Source: Phoronis ovalis | Taxonomy: Eukaryota > Phoronida > Phoronidae | Reading direction: 5' to 3' | Length of the DNA stretch: 24,290 nt | Assembly (NCBI GenBank): GCA_028565635.1 | Contig: JAOXYB010068611.1 | Location: 1 to 24,290 of the forward strand | Part shown: one piece after another, positions 1 to 9,566 of the stretch | Numbering within the stretch: position 1 is the first letter of the stretch | Layout: each line of letters opens with the position of its first letter | Position numbers and translations under genes: made by a program | The notes under the pieces: model-generated | The model's database searches: none | Told to the model about the DNA's origin: nothing | What the model saw: the letters and a program-made list of their open reading frames with translations, nothing else

Positions 1-1599
1 AAGAGTTAGTCTATTTACTAGAAGGCAAAATGTTACTATTGAGGTGGATGGGAAAATTAATTGTATCCTTATGCCAAGTATACAGTATATATTAATAATA
101 TAATGTGTACAGTTTTGTATTAATAACATAACTTGAGTTAAACTTATCGTCCGCTATACATATAAATTTAACGTAACTTTCTCATATATACCGGAATCTT
201 ATAGTAGCTGCCCAGGATCAACACTCCCATTCATAAGGCAGCTGGGTATGCGCCACACTTATTTGCCGATTTTATACATGTTTTAAGGTCTGTTTTGGTA
301 TGAGAAAGAGTCTGTATTTAGCCGCTACAGGTATAAAAATTAGTAATCAACAGATTCTTGTATGAAGAAGGTTAAAGGGATCCAATTGTCGAATGTTATA
401 AATTGTTGCGGTATATAAACTGAACTTAATCTGAAAAGATATGAATTCCAAAGAAACTGGTACTGAAAAGGGGTAGAATTGAAAAAAAATATTAAAAGAT
501 TGTCAGAATTTTATATACTTTGTATAAAAAAAACATTTGCCCAAGCTTGTTTGTATAAAAAAGGGGGAGTTTAAGGCAGCAGAGCAGCACCCTCGATCAA
601 AGTATTACAAGTTTTCATCCCGGGGGTAACTGATATCGTGTCTAGTGCATTTCGCATTCCATTGTACACCCGGGATTGTATACTTCATATTTTAGTTGTA
701 TTTTATTAACGTAAGTTCTTTACAACCAGTTGTGTATTGTAATTACTTTAAGCTGTTCATTCACACACTTGAGTTGTATCAAACACCGTGTACTCATGAG
801 ACACAATTGGAGATCGAACAGGATTAAACCATAGACTAAAGCTAAAACTGTTCATTTTATATTTGGGATCAAATACCTCTACCATCCAGACAAATGTACA
901 CAAAATGAAATGAAATGAATTTGCCAATGATTAATACACAGGTTTTTAATTTGTGTCATTAGTATTTATTTTTTTGCACGTTATAAGCACAATTAGATAT
1001 ATTTACAAAAGCATGTACTACTATTTACTACCTAGTGAATTTTCCTTCATATTCGCCACTTTTATACTCTTGGTGCGCATATGCTCCGGGCACATTTACC
1101 AGTCAACAACCCATACGGTTAGAGAATGTTTATTTCATATTACTATCTCTAAAAACCACTACCTGTACAACTGTACATGGGAAATTACAGCCCGTAAGTT
1201 CATAAAAATAAGATAACATTAAGTTCGCAACATCCACATCTATCTTTGGTCATATATAAATTATTGACTGTGTTTTCTTGGCAGTCTCACTTGCTTCACT
1301 TCTGCGTTTATGTCAAGTAGTACATGTACATAATGAAAACCATTGGCATTTATATCACAGTTTGGGTGAACTATAATCATATATGTTTTCTTTATTTATT
1401 CACCATGAAAAGAACTGCCGAAATAATGACGAACTAACATCACAAGACGTCACCCGGAACTATCAAATGCACATATAAAGGTGTACTACCTTTCATGAGT
1501 GTCAATCGTTTGGCAGTCAAGAGCTCTTGATTCAGATTCCTGTTGTACTGAACATCTGTTATTTTTACATGTGCGTTAGACTCTTATCATCACAGACGG
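1..1599. other. Upstream intergenic DNA, no supported gene
   Basis: I see no coding exon here. The longest open frame (953-1216 on +) is low in complexity, lacks splice context and resembles no family I know. The one structured spot is a pair of inverted eight-base arms ATCCCGGG (617-624) and CCCGGGAT (669-676). They resemble the CCCGGG-ended repeat family seen elsewhere in the window, but the match is too short to assign. The last few hundred bases probably include the promoter region of the EF-hand gene. Confidence 0.6.
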
Positions 1600-1671
1600 T
1601 ATATAAACAGCAATGCTTTCACAGCAATCCACTTTATATTTCTTTCTGCAAAATCTATCGTACGTGTACAG
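1600..1671 (+). promoter_or_regulatory. TATA box and untranslated first exon of the EF-hand gene
   Basis: TATATAAA at 1600-1607 is a good TATA box. Transcription would be expected to start about 30 bases further on, near 1630. The short leader ends at a strong donor (ACAG then GTAAGC, intron from 1672). An acceptor TTTTATAG ends at 1849, 15 bases before the start codon at 1865. This gives a conventional small gene with an intron in the 5' untranslated region. The start site itself is inferred, not seen. Confidence 0.55.
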
Positions 1672-1864
1672 GTAAGCAGTATTGTTACATGGTATAAAGT
1701 TACAACTAGCATCATAAGATTTCGATCATCATACATACCTACTTATCTGCTCAGGAAGACGAATTTGAAGTTGCTCCTAGTTAGAAAACTTTATTTATTG
1801 GAATTTGATAAATAAAAACTAGCAATTCAGATTATTTTTCATTTTATAGCGTCTACAAAGAAAG

Positions 1865-2973
1865 ATGAAGTGTCTGATTTTGTTTTCACTGGCTGTAGCA
1901 ACATTTGCCGCCCTGTAAGTAATTTTAAAAATATTGGCTCAAGCAAGAAGTAGCTAGGAACCCAAGTGTAGAACAATTTTAAGCTGAGACACAGTGTCAT
2001 GTCTGCATACTGACACTTTGTTTTTCCTGAGAATGTAATAATGTTTTTTCTGATAACATTATTAGGCTAACATTTTCTTGTGAAACATCTTGAATTTTCT
2101 ATTTTCTATTTCTACAAATCGATTTTGTTTTAATTGTGCCTTATGCGGCATACTGTAAAATGTTTCGTGCATTCCAGGGATGGCAACACCATTACTGACC
2201 TATTCGTGCAAGCTGACAGTGACGGTGATGGTTTCATTGTTGATACTGAACTAGATGCCGTTTTCTTTGCATTTGACAACAATCCCAGTAAGTGATCTTG
2301 TATCAAACAATATATTATAAAAACTAAAAAATACTTAAGCGTATTTTTTCTTAAATTATAAAATGGTACATTTTTGCAATTGAATTATATCATAAACTTG
2401 AATTGCATGGTGAATACGTACGTTCGAGAAGAATGTCTGCATTAATTCTATTTGTTTTTGATAGCGCCCCCTACTATGCCTACCTACACACTGTAGTTTA
2501 CACAAGCTCCCATTGTACCGTTATTCTTCTTCTCCTTATTTAGATGATGGCGTTGTAAGCCAGACCGAGTTTGTTACCCATTGGGTGGCACTAACAGGAG
2601 CTACAGATGCGGAGAGCATGGCTAGTTTTCAACTTGCTGATGCCGACCAGTCCGGGGATATTGATTCAAGTGATTTAGATGTTATGTTTGTCGCCTTTGA
2701 CGCAAACGGTAAGACGATAATGGGACAGAAATGCATAGTTACTTTTACTAAGGTAACAGCAAGCTATAATATAAACAAAGCAGGTTATAAAATGCAATTA
2801 CATCAATGTGATATTCTTTTGTTTATGAATACCAGAATGTATAACGTCAAGGGATGAATAAAAGTAAGATCAAACCAATTTTCGGTCAATATTTCTGATG
2901 TACATTTCCATTTACAGGTGATGGCCAAGTTAGCACTACCGAATTTGGCGACAAATGGGCAGAGGTAGCGTAA
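1865..2973 (+). CDS. Secreted four-EF-hand calcium-binding protein
   Basis: Four exons, 1865-1914, 2178-2287, 2544-2708 and 2918-2973, join in consistent phase (introns of phase 2, 1, 1; all GT-AG) to give 126 residues. Residues 1-16 form a signal peptide (MKCLILFSLAVATFAA), so the protein should be secreted. Four EF-hand loops follow. Loop 1 (30-41, DSDGDGFIVDTE) and loop 4 (106-117, DANGDGQVSTTE) are canonical. Loop 2 (51-62) starts with Asn, carries one extra residue before the DG, and follows an Asp at 50. Loop 3 (86-97) ends in Asp instead of Glu. Loops 1-2 and 3-4 read as two copies of one pair, and introns 2 and 3 cut equivalent codons in loops 2 and 4. Calcium binding is expected from the family. 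A role in extracellular fluid or shell matrix is a guess from mollusc precedents. AATAAA at 3156 is the nearest poly(A) candidate and would place a repeat in the 3' untranslated region. Confidence 0.88.
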
Positions 2974-3003
2974 CTACATTTTAATTAGTACATAAACAGT
3001 AAG

Positions 3004-3389
3004 AATAGACTATTTGCATGCACTTGAGGGCGCTAGAGTCAGACCCTTTCAGACCCTTTCAATACCGGCATCCTTTAGTTATACATTAAACTCTTTTTTT
3101 TTAAATCTAACTTTAGAAAAGGTTTAACCAGTGAAAATTTAACAAAATAAAAAATATTAATAAATAATTGTCTATGTAGTAATATGCTCACAAAAAGGAG
3201 GATATTTTCTTAGATCAAAGAACATAGGATTTTTTTTGGTTTTGGCTCTGCATGCGAAGAATGCATTTTGTGAATGAATCGCGTGAGCGCACGCAGAACT
3301 ACATCATTGTTCATTCACAGAATGCGACATGCTGGGATCGTTTGGGTCTGAGACTGGTGGCTCTACCAAGTGCATGCAAATAGTCTATT
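3004..3389. repeat. 386-bp inverted-repeat element with internal hairpin
   Basis: The ends are perfect 23-base inverted repeats beginning AATAGACTATTTGCATGC (3004-3026 and 3367-3389). Weaker matching continues inward to a shared CAGACCC. A second inverted pair sits inside: GCATTTTGTGAATGAA near 3263 and TTCATTCACAGAATGC near 3310. CAGACCCTTT occurs twice in tandem near 3040. No protein is encoded, and I see no clear target-site duplication. A diverged relative lies at 19695-19855. It begins 30 bases after the EF-hand stop codon, so it may be transcribed in that 3' untranslated region. It is best called a non-autonomous foldback or MITE-like repeat. Confidence 0.75.
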
Positions 3390-3416
3390 GTTTTCTGATG
3401 TTATCACGATACCTTC

Positions 3417-4591
3417 ACTAAAGTCTGTTTCACTAATTTATGTCGCAGGTGTTTGATCCCATATCACAGGAAAAAAACATATCTAGTTTACTTTTCTAGT
3501 ACTAAAGTGAAAACAACAAAACAACAATTTTTAACTGGTAAAAGTTATAATTTTTTAATGATTGTTTTTTTGTTGAAAAATGTTTTTTCAATACCTCATG
3601 TTGAGCGTCCACCCGAAATCAAAGCGACTGTGAGCCATCTGGTGTTCGGTTGTTTGTATGTGCATGAACCAATGTAACAGCAGTTTATGCGGTATCAAAA
3701 CTTTTCTGATATGGTGAGGTATATCATATGCGGTCATACAAGATTCGGTTGTTTTTTTAACGAACGAACCTTGTCAAATGTAAAAAAATATAAAGACTTA
3801 TAAACACATGTTTTCGTGACTAAAAAGATAGCTACATGCATCACATATGGATTTCGTGTAGAAACGGTGCGATCATGTACTAATGCCAATATTAAGTACT
3901 ATTTGTTAAATAATTTTCTAAGTTTCATCTTTCAAAAAGACATGTTATTCGCCAGTTGTACCTACCTTTGGCATCATGAACTATTGTATCTTTTGCAAAT
4001 ATTCTCTAAACTCTGCGTTTTGACATTTTAACAGCTGTCGCGGCGCTGTCCATAGGTTTATCAATTGATAACCAGTATTCTTCCTCTTTTCTGTTCTCGT
4101 ACAAAATAATTATAAACCACGTGGATTGTCTGCGTCTCGGTTCGTGCCGTGATTTTTTCTTCAGCATCTTGGAAATTGTCCCTTGAAAATTCACACCTCT
4201 CCCCAGGCAAGCAAATTAGGTTAAAGACACCCTATTGCTTTGTTCTCAATGGGTTTACGAATAGATGATTCATGAGTAGGAATGTCTAAATTTGTGTTAC
4301 TTAATCGCACCATTCATATGTTTATTAAGCTGTTGAAGGGAATAGCACGAGTCCAAATGAACTGAACATAGGTGGCGCGGTGTCGCATGATTTCGGGCGG
4401 ATGTCCAACACGAGGTGTTGAAAAAACATTTTTCAACAAAAAAATTATCACTAGAAAATTCTAATTTTCACGATTTAAAAATGGATGGTCTGTTGTTTTC
4501 ACTTTAACATTACAAAAATTAACTACATATTTTTTCCCCGGTGATATGGGATCCATTACCTGTGACATAAAATAGTGAAACAGACTTTAGT
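3417..4591. mobile_element. Non-autonomous DNA transposon with ~220-bp terminal inverted repeats
   Basis: The segment 3417-3636, starting ACTAAAGTCTGTTTCAC, pairs as an imperfect inverted repeat with 4374-4591, ending GTGAAACAGACTTTAGT. Matching blocks run through GATCCCATATCAC, AAAGTGAAAACAACA, TTGTTGAAAAATG with TTTTTTCAA, and CCCGAAATC. The roughly 740 bp between the arms hold only short open frames (for example 3816-4031) with no recognisable transposase. The termini read c-TA-AAGTCTG and CAGACTT-TA-g, compatible with a TA target as in Tc1/mariner elements. The TA is symmetric within the repeat, so this does not prove the class. It lies 27 bp after the previous element. Confidence 0.8.
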
Positions 4592-5250
4592 AAGCTAAGA
4601 ACCTCTATTTTCTCTGCAAATCAGATGAACGGGATTGGTTAGTACTGTTAATGTCCTGATGATATCGGAAATTTCGATTGTAATCTTTAGTGGATTAAAT
4701 TATTAAATTAAATTTTAAATAGATTGGAAAATGGTTATATGCTTTTTAAAGTTGCAAACAGTTGCAACAATGATATTTTCTTCTGATTTGTGATAAAATT
4801 TAATGCAGTGAGATTTAATGACAGAATCCGATGGCTGTTGTCATATGTCTCTAATTTATTATAGTTATTCTTTACAATGGCCGTGGAAACGTACAGTATT
4901 TCCATATACTGATCTTATAATAATGATGAACGACTTCCATTTTAGATCGGGCAAAACTTTTAGAAAGGTGGCAGTGTCAAGGAACCCAGCGCCGGAAACT
5001 AAAGATTTTACTGAATGAAATGTTTAATGTTAAATACAAGAATTTAATTGCGCTAAGTCAGAATTTACTAAATAAATACTACCGATAAGCTAAATATGCG
5101 TATTTTAAATATTAATTTTCTTGTAAAATGGGAAAGGATTAATATCTTTTTAAATTTCATAATAATTTCTGGCAACTTAGAATTTATATTTAAGTACCAT
5201 CATTATTAAATTTTGAGGATTTGAAACACAAAGAGGTGTAGTTCAACCTA
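4592..5250. other. Intergenic DNA, nothing recognised
   Basis: AT-rich sequence with no supported exon. The open frame at 4818-5018 (+) has no family resemblance or splice context. No repeat related to the flanking elements was found by eye. Confidence 0.5.
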
Positions 5251-5818
5251 TGAAGAGATAGACATATAAAAGTATACATCTTATAAAAAAGTTAATACTC
5301 CAAATTTTACAAATACTGATTTTAAATAATTTTAATTTGATCATGTGACCTGATAAAAGCCATTTTAGGGACAAAATTGTGTTTTTCAAATTTTAATTTT
5401 TTTAAAAAATTAGGCCAAAAACCCCTTTACCTACAAATTTTAAACTTTGCACAGAAGAGCTATACATATATATTTACATATTTACTCAGATTTTTAACAT
5501 TTTGTTTTGTTCAAAAAGTTATGATTTTTTAAAAATTAAGGGTCAGATCAAAATCCTGACCTTTAAACTTTAAAAATGTAAGACACTTTTTGTAGAAGTC
5601 TATATTAAAATAGTTTTAGCCAAGAGTTTCAGCTTTAGTTGTAGGTGTAGGTGTTGACTTAAATTTTTACAAATGTTAAAATTCGAAGAACACATGTTTT
5701 TCCCAAAACGGACGTTTATCAGATCACGAGAATTATTTTGAACATTTTGCATTTGGATTCATTTTCTTTGAAGTATAACCTTTTAAAAAAAATTTACTTT
5801 TATATGTGTATCTCTTCA
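5251..5818. repeat. ~570-bp imperfect palindrome (foldback element)
   Basis: The left arm begins TGAAGAGATAGACATATAAAAG at 5251. It pairs with the right arm, which ends CTTTTATATGTGTATCTCTTCA at 5818. Further matching blocks in order are TTATAAAAAAGTTAATACT against its counterpart near 5780, the CATGTGACCTGATAAA region near 5341 against TTTATCAGATCACGAG near 5717, and ACCTACAA near 5430 against TTGTAGGTGT near 5640. Mismatches are many, so the element looks old. No coding capacity and no clear target duplication were seen. Confidence 0.6.
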
Positions 5819-6459
5819 TTTTGATTATGAAAACTTACAAAAAAAAGATATAGTCAAATAATAGTTGTTTTTGTATCTGGAATCCTAAAAACAAACAAAT
5901 ACGAATGAATATCAAACATGAATTAAAGCAAAACAAAACGAAGATAAAAATATACTATTAATATTGAGATCAACATCTATATTTTGATGTAAAATGTAAT
6001 TCAAAATGTAACGAGTTTAACTAAAGCCCATATAATGCATTTTATTCACTGTTATTTGAGAGCGTTGTAAAATGAACGCGGGCCTAATAAGTAGAAGTAT
6101 CTTTCGCGGGTAAATTTTGCAATGTTGTGATGTTGGCAGAATGTGAGGTCGGTGATGAAAGTTATCTTTTCCTCTGCGGGCTGATATTTTTTAAGTGTTT
6201 TAGTACCCGTAGCCATACTAATGATGTTATAGCGTTATTTTGTGCGGTTAGGATATTTTTCCATGATTTTACATGCACCAACTTAACTTATTAAAAGTAT
6301 GTTAGAAGTACACCTACGTTGGACAACCACTGATAAGGGGACGTTTGTAAACTCACAATGATGATAAACAGATATTGCTGGCATGAGAAGGTGACAAGCT
6401 GCTAGTCTGGCTTCAGATTCACGAACCAAGATAAATGTATCTACCACAGTAGTGAGATA
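5819..6459. other. Upstream region of the lectin gene
   Basis: No coding exon is visible. The sequence directly before the start codon at 6460 shows no convincing TATA box, so I cannot place the transcription start. Confidence 0.45.
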
Positions 6460-9001
6460 ATGGCATCTTCAGTCACTATTGCGTTAGTTGCATTGGCTTT
6501 ATTTGTCAGTGTATCACAACAGCAACATACTCAATGTGATAAAGATTTGATGGACATTAGTGGTCTTTACAAGACATGCGCGTATAAGCTGATAGCTTGC
6601 AAGAGTACATTGAATAATCAACTGCAGGGATCGAACAATGACTTGGAATCTTGTAACGACAGTTTGAAGATAGAGCAAGAAAGGTACGACAAACTGAAAC
6701 AAAACAACGACAGATCAGTGAACGAGTTACTAAAATGCAACACCAATTTGGCTTCCACAGATCAGCAAAGCAAAACGTGTGCAGCGCAGACAAGCTTACC
6801 ACTTGCCAGAATTCTCTTATATAATAACCAACTCCGAACTTGTAACAGTCAGCTCAACACCAGTAGAAACAATTTGAACACGGAAGAGCAGCGTTATAAT
6901 CAACTGAAGCAAACTTATGACAGCCAAACTAACATTCTTAGAACCTGTCAAAGTCAACTATCACAGGCAAAGTCCGCTTGTAAGTATTATCTCACAGGTT
7001 ATTTTCTTATCCTAGTTTATTTTTCTGTGTTTTTTCAGGACTGTCGAATTAGATTGATATTGGAAATTGAGTTTTTCTATAAATTATTATTTAACTTTGA
7101 TATGGCATACAGCACCAAGGATATATAATAATATCCCGTGAACAATATCAGCTCATTCTATCAGCGCAAATGATATGAGGAACTGATGACATTTTTTAGC
7201 GGCACTTATCACGTAATTAAATGAAAAGCGTGTTAGAGATATGTGATATTATAGTTATTGGCTGTTTGTATTCCTGGTTACTTTCAGCTTGTCCTTATGG
7301 ATATTTCCAAATAAAATCATCGTGTTACAAAGTTGTGTACTCTAGAAAGACATGACGCCCAATCGGCTTGTGCAGGAGAAGGGGCACATCTGGTGACATT
7401 CGAAACAACTGAAGAACGAGATTGGATTATTTCAATACTAAGAAGTATGGGAGCCGGAAATGGAAAATGTACGTTTAATTCACTTTATCAAATAATGAAT
7501 TGAAATATCTCCAATTCGTCGTAAAAATATTTTACTTTTAGTTTCATTGTGAGCAGAGCAACAGATAGAGCTCATTCGTATTACTAATCGTAAAATATGT
7601 CTCTTTGCTTTTACACTTGCAAAAATGATTTAGCCGAAGAAAACTTTCAAGCATTATACTTGCTTAATTAAAAGTTGCTATAATCATGCAAATAATTGTT
7701 TTTTTAAAATAATGATGTCATTAGATTCCATAGATTAAATAGTATAAGTTTTCATTAAGATATAAGATATACATTTTCATGGGCTATAAATTTCAGTTAC
7801 AACATTATGAAGAATGTTTTTTTTTAATGCATAAGGTTTCTGTAGATGTATACACGTTTCTTAGAAGAAAGTAGATACTGGTTAGGTTTTCGTCACGTTG
7901 TCCGGCCATACATTTCAGCGTGTTTTCGAAGTATTCGCTTGTGGATTGGTGCTAGGGACAGAAACAGAAACGGCCTATACGTGTGGGAACCAAATGGAGC
8001 CACAATTAATACCATAAGTACTTCTGGCTGGGGTGGAAGTATGTTTTAACTTTTTCTTTAAATATTTATTAATACTGTCTACAAAATATATTTTCTCTCC
8101 AAACATACGTACAACGTTGTTAGGAAATATAGTTTTCATATTAACTTTTAGTACAAACTGAAGACGAGCAAAGGTGTAATGTATTCTTATGTACTGGTAG
8201 ATCATGCACCCACCCTTTACATAAGTGACCCCCCCCGGGATATGTATCACCAGGTTCGAATTGCTTTCTCTGTGCTTGTCTTAGACACTTCTTTTGCATG
8301 GCACCATTATATTATTTATATAATAATTAAAATCCACTAATCAACTGTTATGACTGAGACTGATTCTCCAATACGTTTTATCTATAATAATGACAATTTA
8401 AGGCTAAATCGACAGAGGATTGTCGCACAGAGAAGTTTAAATGTAATTCCTCGCTGACTGAGGACTACCTGTTGGGAACTTTAGAATTCACAAATCTCCT
8501 ACCTGCAAGAATACCATTATTTTTCGATAAACCGGTTAATGCAAACAACGTTTTTTTTGCAGTTGTACCATGTTGCACTCTTTTTCAAGCAACAGCGCAA
8601 TCAGTAGCCGGCTTTAATTTATAGAATGGAAAGTGAACAGAGGTGGAGAAATTTGCTTAAATCCAATAGTAATTCTATTGGTATGAAACTACGAAACAAG
8701 TCTGCTTATATTTGCTTAAATCCAATAGTAACTATTGCTATGAAAATACGAAACAAACACTTTTCCATTCTCTGATCAGATATTATTTGCGCTAATTTCT
8801 GGTATTATATCAGTTATATACATGGAGATTGAGTTACCTTAGTGTTGCTATACACTAACAGTGTAATATTTAATCACACGCGATTTTTTTTTTCTGTTTA
8901 CAGATGATGAATATTGTGTTGAACTTAGAATGGAAAACTTACGATTCAACAACCAACAGTGTGACTATTCCTCTGTTTTCATGTGTGAAAAAAGCATCTA
9001 A
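6460..9001 (+). CDS. Secreted coiled-coil C-type lectin, frameshifted in exon 2
   Basis: Exons 6460-6979, 7288-7468, 7919-8038 and 8904-9001 have clean GT-AG borders, and each junction is phase 1. Residues 1-22 are a signal peptide. Residues 26-173 form a heptad-repeat stalk made of two similar blocks (around 62-97 and 125-167), with eight cysteines in phase with the heptad. The C-terminal ~130 residues are a long-form C-type lectin domain: CPYGYF start, SSCYK, then A-x-x-A-C, WIGARDRN, YVW, EYCVEL, a Cys before DYSSVF, and final FMCEK. The calcium-site motifs EPN/QPD (loop) and WND are not present in their usual places; FNN replaces WND. The frame breaks at 7353: a TGA follows SRKT where lectins have Trp, and the downstream frame resumes at 7354, as if two bases were missing. 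All else is intact, so this is a recent pseudogene, a null allele or a sequence error. An innate-immune or mucosal lectin role is inferred. Confidence 0.8.
8201..8240 (-). repeat. Fragment of CCCGGG-ended dispersed repeat
   Basis: Read on the minus strand, it starts TCCCGGGGGGGGTCACTTAT and continues with AAAGGGTGGGTGCATG. This matches the pieces at 14511-14590 and 15404-15482. It lies in the last intron of the lectin gene. Only the terminal part is recognisable. Confidence 0.55.
8623..8771. repeat. Short inverted-repeat element containing a 59-bp direct duplication
   Basis: AGAATGGAAAGTG (8623-8635) is inverted at 8758-8771 (CACTTTTCCATTCT). Between them are two direct copies, starting ATTTGCTTAAATCC at 8651 and 8710, a 59-base period. 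Each contains CCAATAGTAA and ends ACGAAACAA. The element sits in the last lectin intron. No target duplication is evident. Confidence 0.6.
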
Positions 9002-9197
9002 CCACAGCTGAGGATAGAAATAATGAAAGAATCTTACATAACTTATAAAATGTGAATGAAATTTATTTAAATCCTTATTTATAAGTAATTGACTGTGTAA
9101 AATAGTTCAAACACAAAATTAAGTAACCATGCATTTGTAGATGTCAATAGTTTATTAATTTATTAGTTATTATTATTATTATTAGTTTTCCATGCAG

Positions 9198-9203
9198 AAT
9201 AAA
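9198..9203 (+). terminator. Candidate poly(A) signal of the lectin gene
   Basis: This AATAAA lies 197 bases after the lectin stop codon and is the first perfect hexamer on that strand. A short (TTA)n-like run precedes it near 9166-9185. Confidence 0.5.
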
Positions 9204-9528
9204 TACAGACAGCTCTGATTTTCCTGCTTCCGATTTTAAACAGACATTAAAACTCGGTGGTTAAAACATTATATAAATAATATTTATCTTAATGAACAAA
9301 GACTGGATAATATTTTTTGCAGAGCATCAGACTAGACAGACATAATTTCCATAGGCTAACTGACAAAGTTAATGACATTAAATCATTGGCCTTAGGTTGG
9401 AATTGTGTACTTTTACCAGTGAGCTTAATGGGAAAGTCCATTGTGTCCTCCAGTCATATAAGCCCAGCCACGATGCTCAGCTTTAGTTCTTTAATGTGAT
9501 ACAGCATCACCTTCCTGTCATGTTGTTT

Positions 9529-9534
9529 TTTATT
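9529..9534 (-). terminator. Candidate poly(A) signal of UBAC1
   Basis: On the minus strand AATAAA lies 33 bases after the UBAC1 stop codon, giving a very short 3' untranslated region. Further copies near 9155 and 9062 on the same strand would give longer tails overlapping the convergent lectin gene. Confidence 0.4.
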
Positions 9535-9566
9535 ATTGTGGAAAACGTTGCATTGCTTAATCCTGA

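Noticed and set aside
953-1216. 87-residue open frame on + in the first intergenic region
   Set aside because: It has low-complexity hydrophobic content, no family resemblance and no splice or promoter context.
2513-2857. Single-frame reading of an EF-hand protein of 114 residues
   Set aside because: It starts in an intron and runs past a strong donor at 2709. The spliced four-exon model gives a complete protein with a signal peptide.
7846-8049. Exon 3 of the lectin starting at the TGTAG acceptor near 7845
   Set aside because: The phase does not fit exon 2. The acceptor CATTTCAG ending at 7918 is phase 1 and joins directly to the WIGARD block.
8230-8285. Possible tRNA or SINE B box (GGTTCGAATTGC near 8253)
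   Set aside because: There is no matching A box at the right distance, and no cloverleaf can be drawn.
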